Assembly: GCA_007844125.1 (NCBI GenBank) | Contig: CM017559.1 | Span: 69,270,546 to 69,334,545, forward strand | DNA: 64,000 nucleotides | Direction of reading: 5' to 3' | Source of the DNA: Sinonovacula constricta | Lineage: Eukaryota > Mollusca > Bivalvia > Cardiida > Solecurtidae | Shown: piece by piece, positions 15,101-29,123 of the stretch | Position numbering within the stretch: position 1 is the first letter of the stretch | Layout of the letters: every line of letters starts with the position of its first letter | Made by a program: the position numbers and the translations under genes | Notes under the pieces: generated by a model | Told to the model about the DNA's origin: nothing | The model's input: only the letters and a program-made list of their open reading frames with translations | Database searches by the model: none

Positions 15101-18100
15101 CTGCTACAGGGCTTACAACATACAGTCTGCTACTGGGCTTACAACATATAGTCTGCTACAGGGCTTACAACATACAGTCTGCTACAGGGCTTACCAAATA
15201 CAGTCTGCTACAGGGCTTACAACATACAGTCTGCTACAGGGCTTACCAAATACAGTCTGCTACAGGACTAACAACATACAGTCTGCAACAGGGCTTACAA
15301 CATATGGTCTGCTACAGGGCTTACAACATACAGTCTGCTACAGGGCTTACAACATACAGTCTGCTACAGGTCTTACAACATATAGTCTGCTACAGGGCTT
15401 ACAACATATAGTCTGGTACAGGGCTTACAACATACAGTCTGCTACAGGGCTTACAACATATGGTCTGCTACAGGGCTTACAACATACAGTCTGCTACAGG
15501 GCTTACAACATACAGTCTGCTACAGGGCTTACAACATATAGTCTGCTACTGGGCTTACCAAATACAGTCTGCTACAGGGCTTTCCAAAGACAGTCTGCTA
15601 CAGGACTTACAACATACAGTCTGCTACAGGGCTTACAACATACAGTATGCTACAGGACTTACAACATACAGTCTGCTACAGGGCTTACAACATACAGTCT
15701 GCTACAGGGCTTACAACATACAGTCTGCTACAGGGCTTACAACATATAGTCTGCTACTGGGCTTACCAAATACAGTCTGCTACAGGGCTTTCCAAAGACA
15801 GTCTGCTACAGGACTTACAACATACAGTCTGCTACAGGACTTACAACATACAGTCTGCTACAGGACTTACAACATATAGTCTGCTACAGGACTTACAACA
15901 TACAGTCTGCTACAGGACTTACAACATACAGTCTGCTACAGGACTTACAACATACAGTCTGCTACAGGACTTACAACATACAGTCTGCTACAGGACTTAC
16001 AACATACAGTCTGCTACAGGACTTACAACATATAGTCTGCTACAGGACTTACAACATACAGTCTGCTACAGGGCTTACAACATACAGTCTGCTACAGGAC
16101 TTACAACATACAGTCTGCTACAGGGCTTACAACATACAGTCTGCTACAGGGCTTACAACATATAGTCTGCTACTGGGCTTACCAAATACAGTCTGCTACA
16201 GGGCTTTCCAAAGAAAGTCTGCTACAGGACTTACAACATACAGTCTGCTACAGGGCTTACAACATACAGTCTGCTACAGGACTTACAACATACAGTCTGC
16301 TACAGGACTTACAACATACAGCCTGCTACAGGACTTACAACATATAGTCTGCTACAGGACTTACAACATACAGTCTGCTACAGGACTTACAACATATAGT
16401 CTGCTACAGGGCTTACCAAAGACAGTCTGCTACAGGGCTTACAACATATAGTCTGCTGCAGGGCTTGCCAAATACAGTCTGCTACAGGGCTTACAACATA
16501 CAGTCTGCTACAGGACTTACAACATACAGCCTGCTACAGGACTTACAACATACCGTCTGCTACAGGGCTTACAACATAACAGTCTGCTACAGGGCTTGCC
16601 AAAGACAGTCTGCTACAGGGCTTGCCAAATACAGTCTGCTACAGGGCTTACAACATACAGTCTGCTACAGGACTTACAACATACAGCCTGCTACAGGACT
16701 TACAACATACAGTCTGCTACAGGGCTTACAACATAACAGTCTGCTACAGGGCTTACCAAAGACAGTCTGCTACAGGGCTTACAACATATAGTCTGCTACA
16801 GGGCTTGCCAAAGACAGTCTGCTACAGGACTTACAACATACAGTCTGCTACAGGACTTACAACATACAGTCTGCTACAGGGCTTACAACATATAGTCTGC
16901 TACAGGGCTTACAACATATAGTCTGCTACAGGGCTTACAACATACAGTCTGCTACAGGACTTACAACATACAGCCTGCTACAGGACTTACAACATACAGT
17001 CTGCTACAGGGCTTACAACATAACAGTCTGCTACAGGGCTTGCCAAAGACAGTCTGCTACAGGGCTTACAACATATAGTCTGCTAAAGGGCTTGCCAAAT
17101 ACAGTCTGCTACATGGCCTACAACATATAGTCTGCTACAGGGCTTGCCAAATACAGTCTGCTACAGGGCTTACCAAATACAGTCTGCTACAGGGCTTACA
17201 ACATATAGTCTGCTACAGGGCTTGCCAAAGACAGTCTGCTACAGGGCTTACAAAATACAGTCTGCTACAGGGCTTACCAAATACAGTCTGCTACAGGACT
17301 TACAACATACAGTCTGCTACAGGGCTTACAACATATAGTCTGCTACAGGACTTACAACATACAGTCTGCTACAGGGCTTACAACATACCGTCTGCTACAG
17401 GGCTTACAACATATAGTCTGCTACAGGGCTTACAACATACAGTCTGCTACAGGGCTTGCCAAAGACTGTCTGCTACAGGACTTACAACATACAGTCTGCT
17501 AAAGGGCTTACAACATATAGTCTGCTACAGGACTTACAACATATAGTCTGCTACTGGGATTACTTACATTCGTTGTAAGAGTGAGGCCAAGCAGGAAGAA
17601 TATGATGCAGAGGATCATCACAGTGAGCAGCTTGTAGTCCCTCATCTTGACGAATCGATCCATTAAAGCCGTGGTTACAGTCTCAACCAGTACAAACTGT
17701 GGCAACAAAAAACGTAATCCTTGTATACAAGGTGAAACATAAAGTCCTAGCAAACAATTCGGAACATATAGTCCTAGCATACAAAGTGGAACATTAAGTC
17801 CTAGCAAACAATTCGGAACATAAAGTCCTAGCAAACAATTTGGAACATAAAGTCCTAGCAAACAATTAGGAACATAAAGTCCTAGCAAACAATTTGGAAC
17901 ATAAAGGCCTAGCAAACAATTTGGAACATAAAGGCCTAGCAAACATGGTGGAATATAAAATCCTACAAAAATAGTGGAATATAAGGGCCTAGCAAACATT
18001 GTAAACCATAAAGTCCTAAAAACATTGGAGAACAAATCGTCCTTGACCCAGCAAGTATATTGTGGCATGTAAAGTACAAATAACTCTCTGATTTTTGCTC

Positions 18101-21100
18101 ACTTCTATTATAATATCACACTCATTTAGTTAAGCCCTATTTAACTATATAAAATAATTGATACGAAAGAGGAATCATACATATGTTTTGTAGATGACAG
18201 TTAACTAAATGTATAATTAATGAGAACATACACGTTTTCAAGTCTGAGTAGAACTGATGTTAGTAAGGATTATTGCCGTTTGCCATTTTTAAATAGCATC
18301 AAGATTTCACCCGAGTTTTGTGATAAACCTGTAACCTGCGCAGAATACAATCTGATACAACCGACTGAGCAGCGGTTAATTTAACACGTTAAAAGTGTGC
18401 AGAAAATTATTGCTGCATGCAACTGCAGCACTATAATTTGTGCAAGATTGCACTAATTTATCTTTCATGCAAATGTCTATTGTTGGTTGAAAGACATATG
18501 TATACTCGTAGGTCTAAATGTGTATATGTCCCTAAAAATCTTAACATGAATACATATTATATAAGCGTATGTGGTGCGAGTGTGCGTGCATTTGTGCGTG
18601 TGTGTATGACTACATAGTCGCTTCTTCAATCGACTTGTATATATAGCTTTGAACTTAAAGAGCCAATTCCCCGTCATTGCCGGTGGGATGACGGATGGTC
18701 ATGTTGATTATTAATATGTTCAATGGAGATGCGAGGTCATAAAATTGGTATCGTTTGAAGTCAATTCACATCACATATTACTAACCTGACTGTCGACACC
18801 TAGAGTGATCAGCATGAGGAAGAATATAATGGCCCAGAACGGAGCTGCAGGCAGTTTGGTGACTGCGTAGGGATAAACAATGAAGGCCAGGGACGGTCCG
18901 GACTTAGCAACCTCGTCAATGGGCACACCCAGTTCATGCGACAGGTTGCCAAGGTACGAGAAGATGACAAAGCCGGCGAAAACGCTTGTCAAACAGTTGC
19001 CAATAGCAACTGAAATTGCGTCCCTAAAATAATAATACACAGTTAAAGCGACACCAGTATAGTGTTTACTAGTACCACGCCAGAACAGTTGAATACACAA
19101 AATGTTGTTTATTTTGTTGTTGTTGTTGTTCGTTTGGTTGTTGTTGTTGTTTATTCTTTGTTAAAAAGTCTGACAAGCTATACAAGTGACAGTTTACTAG
19201 TAAAAAACGTCAAGATCAACAATTTCAACTTATACAAAACCTGACAAGCTTTACAATTTACTCTTTACGGGTACCACGCCTGACCACCTAAATATTTAGT
19301 AGTTATATCTACGTGTATTTCGTTTTGACAAGTGTAACTTGTTGTGATTTATATTCGAATTGATTCATTCAGTAATATGTCTAAACAGTTTATTGAAGAA
19401 ACAATAATATCAACATGCCCCTATGTGTACTTGTAATTCGTTTATTTTATTTACATATCAAAAACTTTGTCAACGACACCTGTCCTGTTTCAATTTTATG
19501 TTATGGTCTTACCTGAGACAGTCGTTATGGAAGCGGTTGTAGCTGGCCAAGGCGATCAACCCTCCCCAGGAAGCAGAGAGGGAGAAGAAAATCTGCACGG
19601 CGGCATCCTTCCAAATCTGAATTCAACACGTTATATATAATTAAAAATAGAAGCATTTTGATTCGCCAAAAGATCAGCTGATGATTAAAAATAGTATTGT
19701 TCATTTTGGTCAATGCTTCATAAATACAAAGTACATCGATGTACTATGCTGTATTCAACTTTCAAATGTTAAAAAAGATATACACTAGCCACTGATATAG
19801 ACCAGCCACTCACATACACCAGCCACTGACATACACCAGCCACTGGTATACACAAACCACAGAAATACACTAGCCACTAAAATACACTAACCACTGATAT
19901 ACAAAAGCCACTAATAAACACCAACCAATGGTATACACAACTTATAAAAACTTGAAACTGACATACACCTACCACTGGTATACATCAGCCAGAGATATAC
20001 ATCTTCCACTGGTATACACCAGCCTGAGATATACACCTTCCACTGGTATACACTAGCCTGAGATATACACCTTCCACTGGTATACACCAGCCAGGGATAT
20101 ATACCTGCCACTGGTATACATCAGCCTGAGATATACACCTTCCACTGGTATACATCAGCCTGAGATATACACCTTCCACTGGTATACATCAGCCTGAGAT
20201 ATACACCTTCCACTGGTATACACCAGCCTGAGATATACACCTTCCACTGGTATACACTAGCCTGAGATATACACCTTCCACTGGTATACACCAGCCAGAG
20301 ATATATACCTGCCACTGGTATACATCAGACTGAGATATAGCCAGAGATATATACCTGCCACTGGTATACATCAGCCTGAGATATACACCTTCCACTGGTA
20401 TACACCAGCCTGAGATATACACCTTCCACTGGTATACACCAGCCAGAGATATAAACCTGCCACTGGTATACATCAGACTGAGATATAGCCAGAGATATAT
20501 ACCTGCCACTGGTATACATCAGCCTGAGATATACACCTTCCACTGGTATACACCAGCCTGAGATATACACCTTCCACTGGTATACACCAGCCAGAGATAT
20601 ATACCTGCCACTGGTATACATCAGACTGAGATATACACCTTCCACTGGTATACACCAGCCAGAGATATATACCTGCCACTGGTATACACCAGCCTGAGAT
20701 ATACACCTTCCACTAGTATATACCAGGCTGAGATATACACCTTCCACTGGTATATACCAGCCTGAGATTTACACCTTCCACTGGTATACACCAGCCTGAG
20801 ATATATACCTGCCACTGGTATACATCAGCCTGAGATATATACCTTCCACTGGTATACATCAGCCTGAGATATACACCTTCCACTGGTATACATCAGCCAG
20901 AGATATACACCTTCCACTGGTATACACCAGCCTGAGATATATACCTTCCACTGGCATACATCAGCCTGAGTTATACACCTTCCACTGGTATACATCAGCC
21001 TGAGATATACACCTTCCACTAATATACATCAGCCTGAGATATACACCTTCCACTGGTATACATCAGCCTGAGATATACACCTTCCACTGGTATACATCAG

Positions 21101-24100
21101 CCTGAGATATACACCTTCCACTGGTATACATCAGCCAGAGATATATACCTGCCACTGGTATACATCAGCCTGAGATATACACCTTCCACTGGTATACACC
21201 AGCCAGAGATATATACCTACCACTGGTATACATCAGCCTGAGATATACACCAGCCACTGGTATACATCAGCCTGAGATATACACCTTCCACTGGTATACA
21301 CCAGCCAGAGATATATACCTACCACTGGTATACATCAGCCTGAGATATACACCAGCCACTGGTATACATCAGCCTGAGATATACACCAGCCACTGGTATA
21401 CACCAGCCAGAGATATATACCTACCACTGGTATACATCAGCCTGAGATATACACCAGCCACTGGTATACACCAGTCACTGGTATACACCAGCCACGGATA
21501 TACACCTGCCACTGGAATACACCAGTCAGAGATATACACCAGCCACGGATATACACCTGCCACTGGAATACACAAGCCACGGATATACACCAGCCACGGA
21601 TATACACCTGCCACTGGTATACACCAGCCACGGATATACACCTGCCACTGGAATACACCAGTCAGAGATATACATCATCCATCGATATAATCCCAGCAAT
21701 TGATATACACCAGTCACTAATATGGACATAAAGCAGCCAGGGATATACACCTGTCATTTATTTACACCAGCATTGATATACACCAGACACTGGTATAAAA
21801 TGATCTTTGATATATCGCGTCACAGATATACACCCACCACTAATATACACCCGTCACTGATATACACACACAGCTGATATACACCAGCCACTGATATACA
21901 CTTACATGTAAGTGATATACCCCAGTCGCTGACGTAAATCAGCTCTGACATACACCAGCCCTGACATACACCAGCCACTGATATATACTGACCACTTATA
22001 TACAGCGACCACTTATATACATCCGCCACTGTTATGTTCCCGCCACTGATATACACTAGCCATTGATAAACACCGACCACTGATATAAACTGACCACTGA
22101 TATGTACCCGCCATTGATCTACAGAAGCCACTGATATACACCAGTCATTGATAAACACCTATCACTGATATACACTGATCACATATATACATCGACCACT
22201 ATTGGGTTTCCTCAGCCTTTACAATATGACTCGTAGAAAAAGAATCACATCTTATCATTTTTATTGCTCACTAATCAATAATTTGTTACGGGTATGTCTC
22301 GATATATAAACTTTTTTGGCGTGCATAATATCTGGGCTTTTGAGCCGTACATTCCAAAATATACCGTTAGGACGTCGGAGTCTTCCTTCAGCAAAATAGC
22401 TATTATGTGTATTTCCTTCAAAGTAATAATAGACACATACATACTTAACATTATACAGTGCGCCTATAACAAGTAAGAACTGAACAACATGCATGTACGA
22501 TTACAAAGAATATCAATGACAATCAAGATGTACATGTACTTGAGAAAAATGCTAGATACAAGAAACATTGAGACTGAGAAATACTTAGAAGAAATGGAAA
22601 AAACGATAGAGAGAAACAAAGTTGAGTAGGGGAAAGAGCTGATTACTGCGAGAAAGTGCATCAATAATATAAAAAATAATCTAGTCACTTACAGGACGAA
22701 TTGAGGCAGAGTACAGACAGAAATGTAAGAGAAACAATTCATTTTATGAATGCCCTTGCCGAAATGAAACACAAATGAAGTTTATAAAAACAACTGATTA
22801 AAGACTGACAAAAATTATTTCTATTATTACTTTTAGCATAAACATGATTATAATAATCGACATCATCTTTATAACATTTCATAACAAACACATCATCATC
22901 AACCTTTAACAAAGACAAATTTTCACACCGGCTTGTGCTTATTTTGTTATCATCACCGTCCTTATGCATGTCATGCAACATTTTACACTATTTTGCGTCA
23001 TAAGAAACAAATAATCAGCATCAACATCATCACCATCTGCATCATCACCAATCGCATCATCACCATCATCACCAACATCATCACCACCAACATCATCACC
23101 ATCATCACCATCTGCATCATCACCACCAACATCATCACCATCAGCATTAACATCATCACCACCATCATCATCAAAAACAACATCTTCAGCATCATCGCCA
23201 TCAGCATCATCACCATCTGCATTATCAGCATTAACATCATCACCACCATCATCATCAAAAACAACATCTTCAGCATCATCGCCATCAGCATCATCACCAT
23301 CTGCATTATCAGCAGCAACATAATCACCATCTGCATCATCACGATCATCACTGTGGTCATCATTATATAAATTATATTTACCACTTCATAAAGATCTCTT
23401 AAAAATATTCTATAACTGACAACGTACCACTGAGTCACTGAGTTTACTCAAATCAGGAGTGATGTAGAACTGTATTCCATCCTTGTAGCCTTCCAGAAGG
23501 AGACCCCGGATGAACAGGATAACCAAAACGACGTACGGGAAGGTGGCAGTGAAGTAGACGACCTAGAGAAACATACATACACAAATTTTATGTGAGGTGA
23601 CATAACTCACATAGTCACTCAGCCAGGCGGCATGTAGACCAATACCATAGTCATTTTACATCGGATATACATCGAATATCTTGTAATTAGTAACGCACTT
23701 TTAGTAATACTATGGTGCAATGGAAAGGACGTCTACTTTTCGGATATTTTAGAAACAAAAGCTACATGTACCATATGTTAGATATGTTTTATGAAAAGCA
23801 CTTTAAATACAAAACGATCTAACATAAATCAATGACATGCTTAAAGAAGTAAACAGTTTGACCATTAATTTTGTGGGTGCTTTGGCCTGGTAATAAGAGC
23901 ATGAGCACAGATACATTACTTGATACAACTGCCCATATTTCACCCACCTTCCCGGACGACTTGATGGATTTGCTGAGTGCCAGGACTACCATAATGAAAG
24001 CCAGCAGATAACACAGGACGATCCTCCATCGCATAGGGCCTAGGTCTCCAAGGCCATTGCTGAACGCAGACCCGATCACGGAACGCCTGAAAATACAGCA

Positions 24101-27100
24101 TCGCCGTAATGAAAAAGTTATGTAATATTAATTTATTATAAAATTAACTAAAATAATAATATTTGGTAGCCAATGCCATCCTAAACAAAAGATAAAATAA
24201 AGCGAGATATTAGTAGTTAAATGTTAAACTGGCTAAAATGGTTTCCAAAAACAAAGAGGTTAAAGTTTTTGATCGACACTTTGTTATCCTGTTGCTGTCA
24301 CTTATACGACTGAAACTCGCTATAAATAGTGTGTGTTGTTGTTTTAATTTGTATCAAAATCAAACAACTTTCTCAACTTACTCAAAATATTCTTCAGACG
24401 GGAGATTTCTCTTGATGTCGAACTGCTTGGCCAAAGGCTGGTCGTAGATGGCTTTCAATGTTCCATTCACATTATAGCAGGTGCCGTTGTCATACGGAAT
24501 CCATCCCTCAACATGACAAGCTACCCGGCTCGCCACAATAGTCACATAATCCAGACACACTGTAAACAAATAACATGGCCACTTTCACGTGTGTATGATT
24601 CACGCATAACCTGCTTTACAAGACGTATAAGGTTTATGTATTCACAAGGTTCTAAATGTTGTCCGTGTCCTAACTAAGCTTTGCAACTTCAGTTGAATAT
24701 GCATTTAGTTACACAACGGTGGAATTAGCTGTGAAATATTTGTGTTACAGCAAAATATATATCAACATGTAATGTAGTTAATAATGTTGCATGTACTCTG
24801 CTTTTAAGACATTTAATCAAATACACGAAGAGTATTTACTATCAGTTCAGATCTAAACATGACCTTCACCTTGGTCTGTAGGCTGACTTTAGCAAATCGT
24901 CATAGCGGATGAGAACCATTGCGGATAAGAACGGTTCCATCAAACTGAAGCCTTAATGCGATCCTATAGGGTTAATTGTATAATGTAAATTCGTCATTTT
25001 TATTTTGATGGCGACGAAAATTATTTAACACAATTCTGTTAAACGATTAATTTCAAAGCAATGCCCTTTTGAATAGACATTTGACTCTATATAATGAATT
25101 AAAACGAAGTCTAAATGAAGACAAGAAAGTTACCAAGACAATAACTTTCGGCGGCTATACATTGTTTAATCCCATAATTTTGGGTACTCTCCTGTCGTAG
25201 TTGCTATCCGTATTCTGTTATATTACACATTTTTAGTACAGAACACATGAAGTTTATTTATATTTTAAGACTTACGAACTGGCCAAATACGCGGCGTTAA
25301 TAAAAAACGAATTTTAATTGAACTGTAAACTTCATGAAGATATTTCAAATAACGAGTAACTAAAATTATGGCAGTCAGTGATTAATAAAAATAGGAAGGA
25401 AAAGATAAAGTACTCAGAAAACGACGTTTTGTCATCAATGTTATGGCCATACTGGTGACGTCCAGACATAAGTCCGGGAAAGAGATTTGGGATTTGCCGG
25501 CATTTTTGCCGATACTGTGCAGCGACATTTCTATCATAATACAGCACAGGGGCACTTATGAGGTACCCAGGGACTGAACCCGGCCGGTCCATTATATACT
25601 GACACCGACGAGTCAGGCTTAATGCTGTCCCCTTAGTCCCGAGAGTTAGGAGGGAAGCCACTACTACCAACTTTAAAGTCTTTGGTTTGACCCGGCCGGG
25701 GTTTGAACCCACAACCTCCCGATCCGAAAAGCCGACGCTCTACCACTTGAGCTATTGCGGCCGGTAGTTGTGGAAAACCACAAAATATGTAGATCCAGCT
25801 AAGCTATCTCCTACAAGAATAGGTCTCATCAAGAACTACACTGTTTGCTTAAGTGCCTACCATCCCTATCATAACAATATGTAGTGTTATCTTTTCATGC
25901 AGTATGTTGCCTCTAGTGGTTTGTTGCTTAAAGGTGGTATTCGACAGTTTGGACCAAATATTTTTCTCAAATAGCCAACTATATCAGTTATCTGGAAAGA
26001 TCCTGTAAAATGCGGCTCATTGATGCCCTAGATCAGCGTGAGCATTGAAACATAAATCCTCATTCCTCATTACAAACAAGTATTTCCTATCTGAGCCACG
26101 ATGCAGAGATAGCTATTTTTGACTAGGAAAACCACTTGACAACTCACTTTCGAGATTACGCTATACCGTCATCCGGGTAATTCGCTCTGAATTCGATATC
26201 TAGTTTCAGCAGAGATCACTTTCGTGCTTATTTATGGATTTGGAATTATTGAACTTTTGAAGTGTTTTTATTGCCATTTGTTCAGTCTAACAACATGTAC
26301 AGTGGTCAAACCACTTTTCTTCTACTTAAGTATGAGTTGATGCAGAAATTAAGCCCTAATTCCCCAAATTACGGGTGAGGTTGTTACATGAGCTTTGGTA
26401 CAAGCAAACTGTCGGATACCACCTTTAACTAAGAAAGTAGCATGGTTATGATTAGATTGACCACACACTTACTGGGCGTGCTCCATTCGGAGTCGCATTT
26501 GTCCCAGGGCAGTTTTCTGGTAAAGGAAGCGAACAGGTAGTAGAGGGACCAGCCGATGATCATGTTGTAGTAGATGGCGACCATGGCGGACACAGCCACC
26601 ATACCAACGCCTACACCTGTAAGGGTGGAACTTGAGATAAAATTGGACGGTAGAGTTGAGGTTGGTTTCATTCGAAGTCATTTATGATCTTGCTGTACTC
26701 AGCCGCCATCAGTGAAATTCTGTTTAACATCTAAACCCAGCTCGCATGTCTTTCATGAAATAATGCATTACAATTTAAGATTCCGATCTAAAACGCCCAA
26801 CACATCAAATTTTCCTTAAATTAAAAAAGTTTTACCCACTTTACAACTTTTGGAACAAAATTAAAATCTGATAAAAACCTTCTCTACAAAAGTTAGATGA
26901 TAGGGAAGCAACATCCTTTTATATTTCTATAATTTATGTTGTTGTTTTATTTGTGATTTTCTGTTTTAATTCATAACATGTGTAAAATTAAAGGAAATCT
27001 ATTATCATTTTATCAATTTATTATCATTAAACTATAACAGTATAATATAAAAATGACACTTAGAATATCGCTGGTCTGGATTTCATCCTTAATGTTGTTT

Positions 27101-29043
27101 TTGTAAACAAAACTAATTTTGTAAACAAAGACTTTACGCTGTAACTGCAAATAACCCAGCACGGAGATTGGTAACTCTGCATGAGTAGTCTACCTTGAAA
27201 GAGTGGAGCAAACTTCCAGCAGGTGAGGGGCCCACAACTGGAGAACTGTCCCAAACTGAGCTCCATGAAGAATATGGGTAGACCGACGAAGACCAACATG
27301 ATCACATATGGAATGAAGAAGGCGCCTGAAATGAAAGTGTAATGTAACAATTGTTTTAAAGACGTTTGCGAGAGAACTGCGAGACTCTCTCGCGCATAGT
27401 TGTCATTGACTTAAAGTCTAGACCGTGTCTGTATGATCTGTGGTTTATTTCAAACAATTATGGCTACTTTGATACCTAAACACCATCCATTCATCGTCAT
27501 CAGTTATTTAACATGCGGTTTCCATGGTACCGGGTAACACCTTGACTAACATTAGTCCCTAGTCTGTTTCTATCTAGAGCCGGACGTGGTTAACACATAG
27601 TGACTTGTGGCCTTTTATATGGACATAATATAAGGTTTGCTTTGGTTCTCTTGTCCACTTAGTCCATTTACTTTTTACTCCGTTGGGGTTATTATCACCA
27701 CATGAATTGTTTTTCATGAACCTGGCAAACCAGGCAGATAGCACCTATTGTGCCATTACCAAACTGTGTGTCGTCAATGGACACGTGCAAAGCGGATTCT
27801 GCTATCAAAGACACATTTATTATTTGAAAGAAAACCATACACGAAAGTTGTCATCGTAAGTCAGTTAAACATTGTTAATACTCATAATTATTCTATGCGA
27901 CTTCATACCTCCTCCGTTTTTGTAGCACAGGTAGGGAAATCGCCACACGTTACCCAAACCGACGGCGTAACCAAGGCAACTAAGAAAGAAGTCAAAGCGC
28001 CCAGACCAATTCCCTCGCTCCTTGTTCTCATCCTCGAGGTTCTGGAAAGAAAGTTAAAAGGGCACATAACTTAAGATGTCTCAGATGTGCGTCAAAATCT
28101 TAACTCTGGTTCATGCTATAGAGTTATACAGGGTTAAATTCTTATCATAATACGTTAAATAAAACAAAATCATGCATACGAAACATGAGCATTGATTAAA
28201 GATGTGCAGCAAGTGATAAAGAATGCTCTACCAACTGAATAATTTGCTGCAATGTTTCCAAATTCCTCAGGACTCCTCCCGCAACCACCAACCGTCGTCT
28301 ACACCCCTCCCCCCCCCCCCCCACACACACACAGACAACACACGCACACACATACACACACACACGTGCAAGCAAGTCCGCGCGCCCCGATAACATTTTA
28401 TCTCCGGGGACACTATACTTTTTCATAAAGCAGACATGCACGCGCATTATTTCCTGATATATGTACTTACCGTGCAACTGAAGATAAATCCATGGGTTTT
28501 TAAAACTAATTTGTAATCATACACTATTTTTATTACAAGTATAACATAATTTCGATTAAAGTTATTTCATGGTGTCGCAATAACATTTGTAAGAAGTTAA
28601 TTTATTGAGGTTTTTCATTAACACTGGTCTAAAGCGTGTTAATTCTTAAGATGACGTGATTGATACAAGGGAGGTAAATCGTATAAAGCTTAAAGAAATA
28701 AAACATTTCACATTTGTATCCCTTTTTGAACCCTTGAAATAGATTTGGCGGTTGGGTCATATATCGCATCATAATTCACATCGTTTCGTTCAAATGTTTT
28801 GTAATTAATCACTTAGGCCCGCAGCATTCGTGATTAAACTTCTGTGCCAGTAAACGCAACACAGTGCATTATTCTTATCTATCACACACAACAGTTCGTG
28901 AAGTCAAGGCGAAATGTTGTTAGATAAATTATCAGACTTAAAACAGTTTACACCGCACAGTTCACACATTTCCCCTATTATCCACCTACATGAACAATTT
29001 GAATTTTTCTTCTCTTTGAAATAATAATAATAATTATTATACA

Positions 29044-29123
<80 letters not shown>

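Noticed and set aside
13573..17338. Plus-strand open frames of 64-172 codons with a 26-residue repeat
   Set aside because: They are the 26-bp array read in three frames. The unit has no stop on this strand, and 26 is not divisible by three, so all frames give the same peptide. No start context or splice structure supports a protein.
13590..17567. CRISPR-like array
   Set aside because: Units are contiguous with no unique spacers, and the context is an intron of an animal gene.
17508..18068. A 186-codon minus-strand frame with nine-residue repeats (YVPNCLLGL) joined to transporter sequence
   Set aside because: Only the central 43 codons (exon 10) are bounded by proper splice sites and match the family. 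The rest is the in-frame 27-bp array upstream and a short read-through downstream.
19911..22158. Minus-strand open frames of 64-140 codons with a 17-residue period
   Set aside because: They come from the 17/34-bp array in an intron and overlap each other in several frames.
22933..23438. Poly-Ile/Thr and poly-Met open frames of about 145 codons
   Set aside because: Low-complexity CAT triplets read on both strands.
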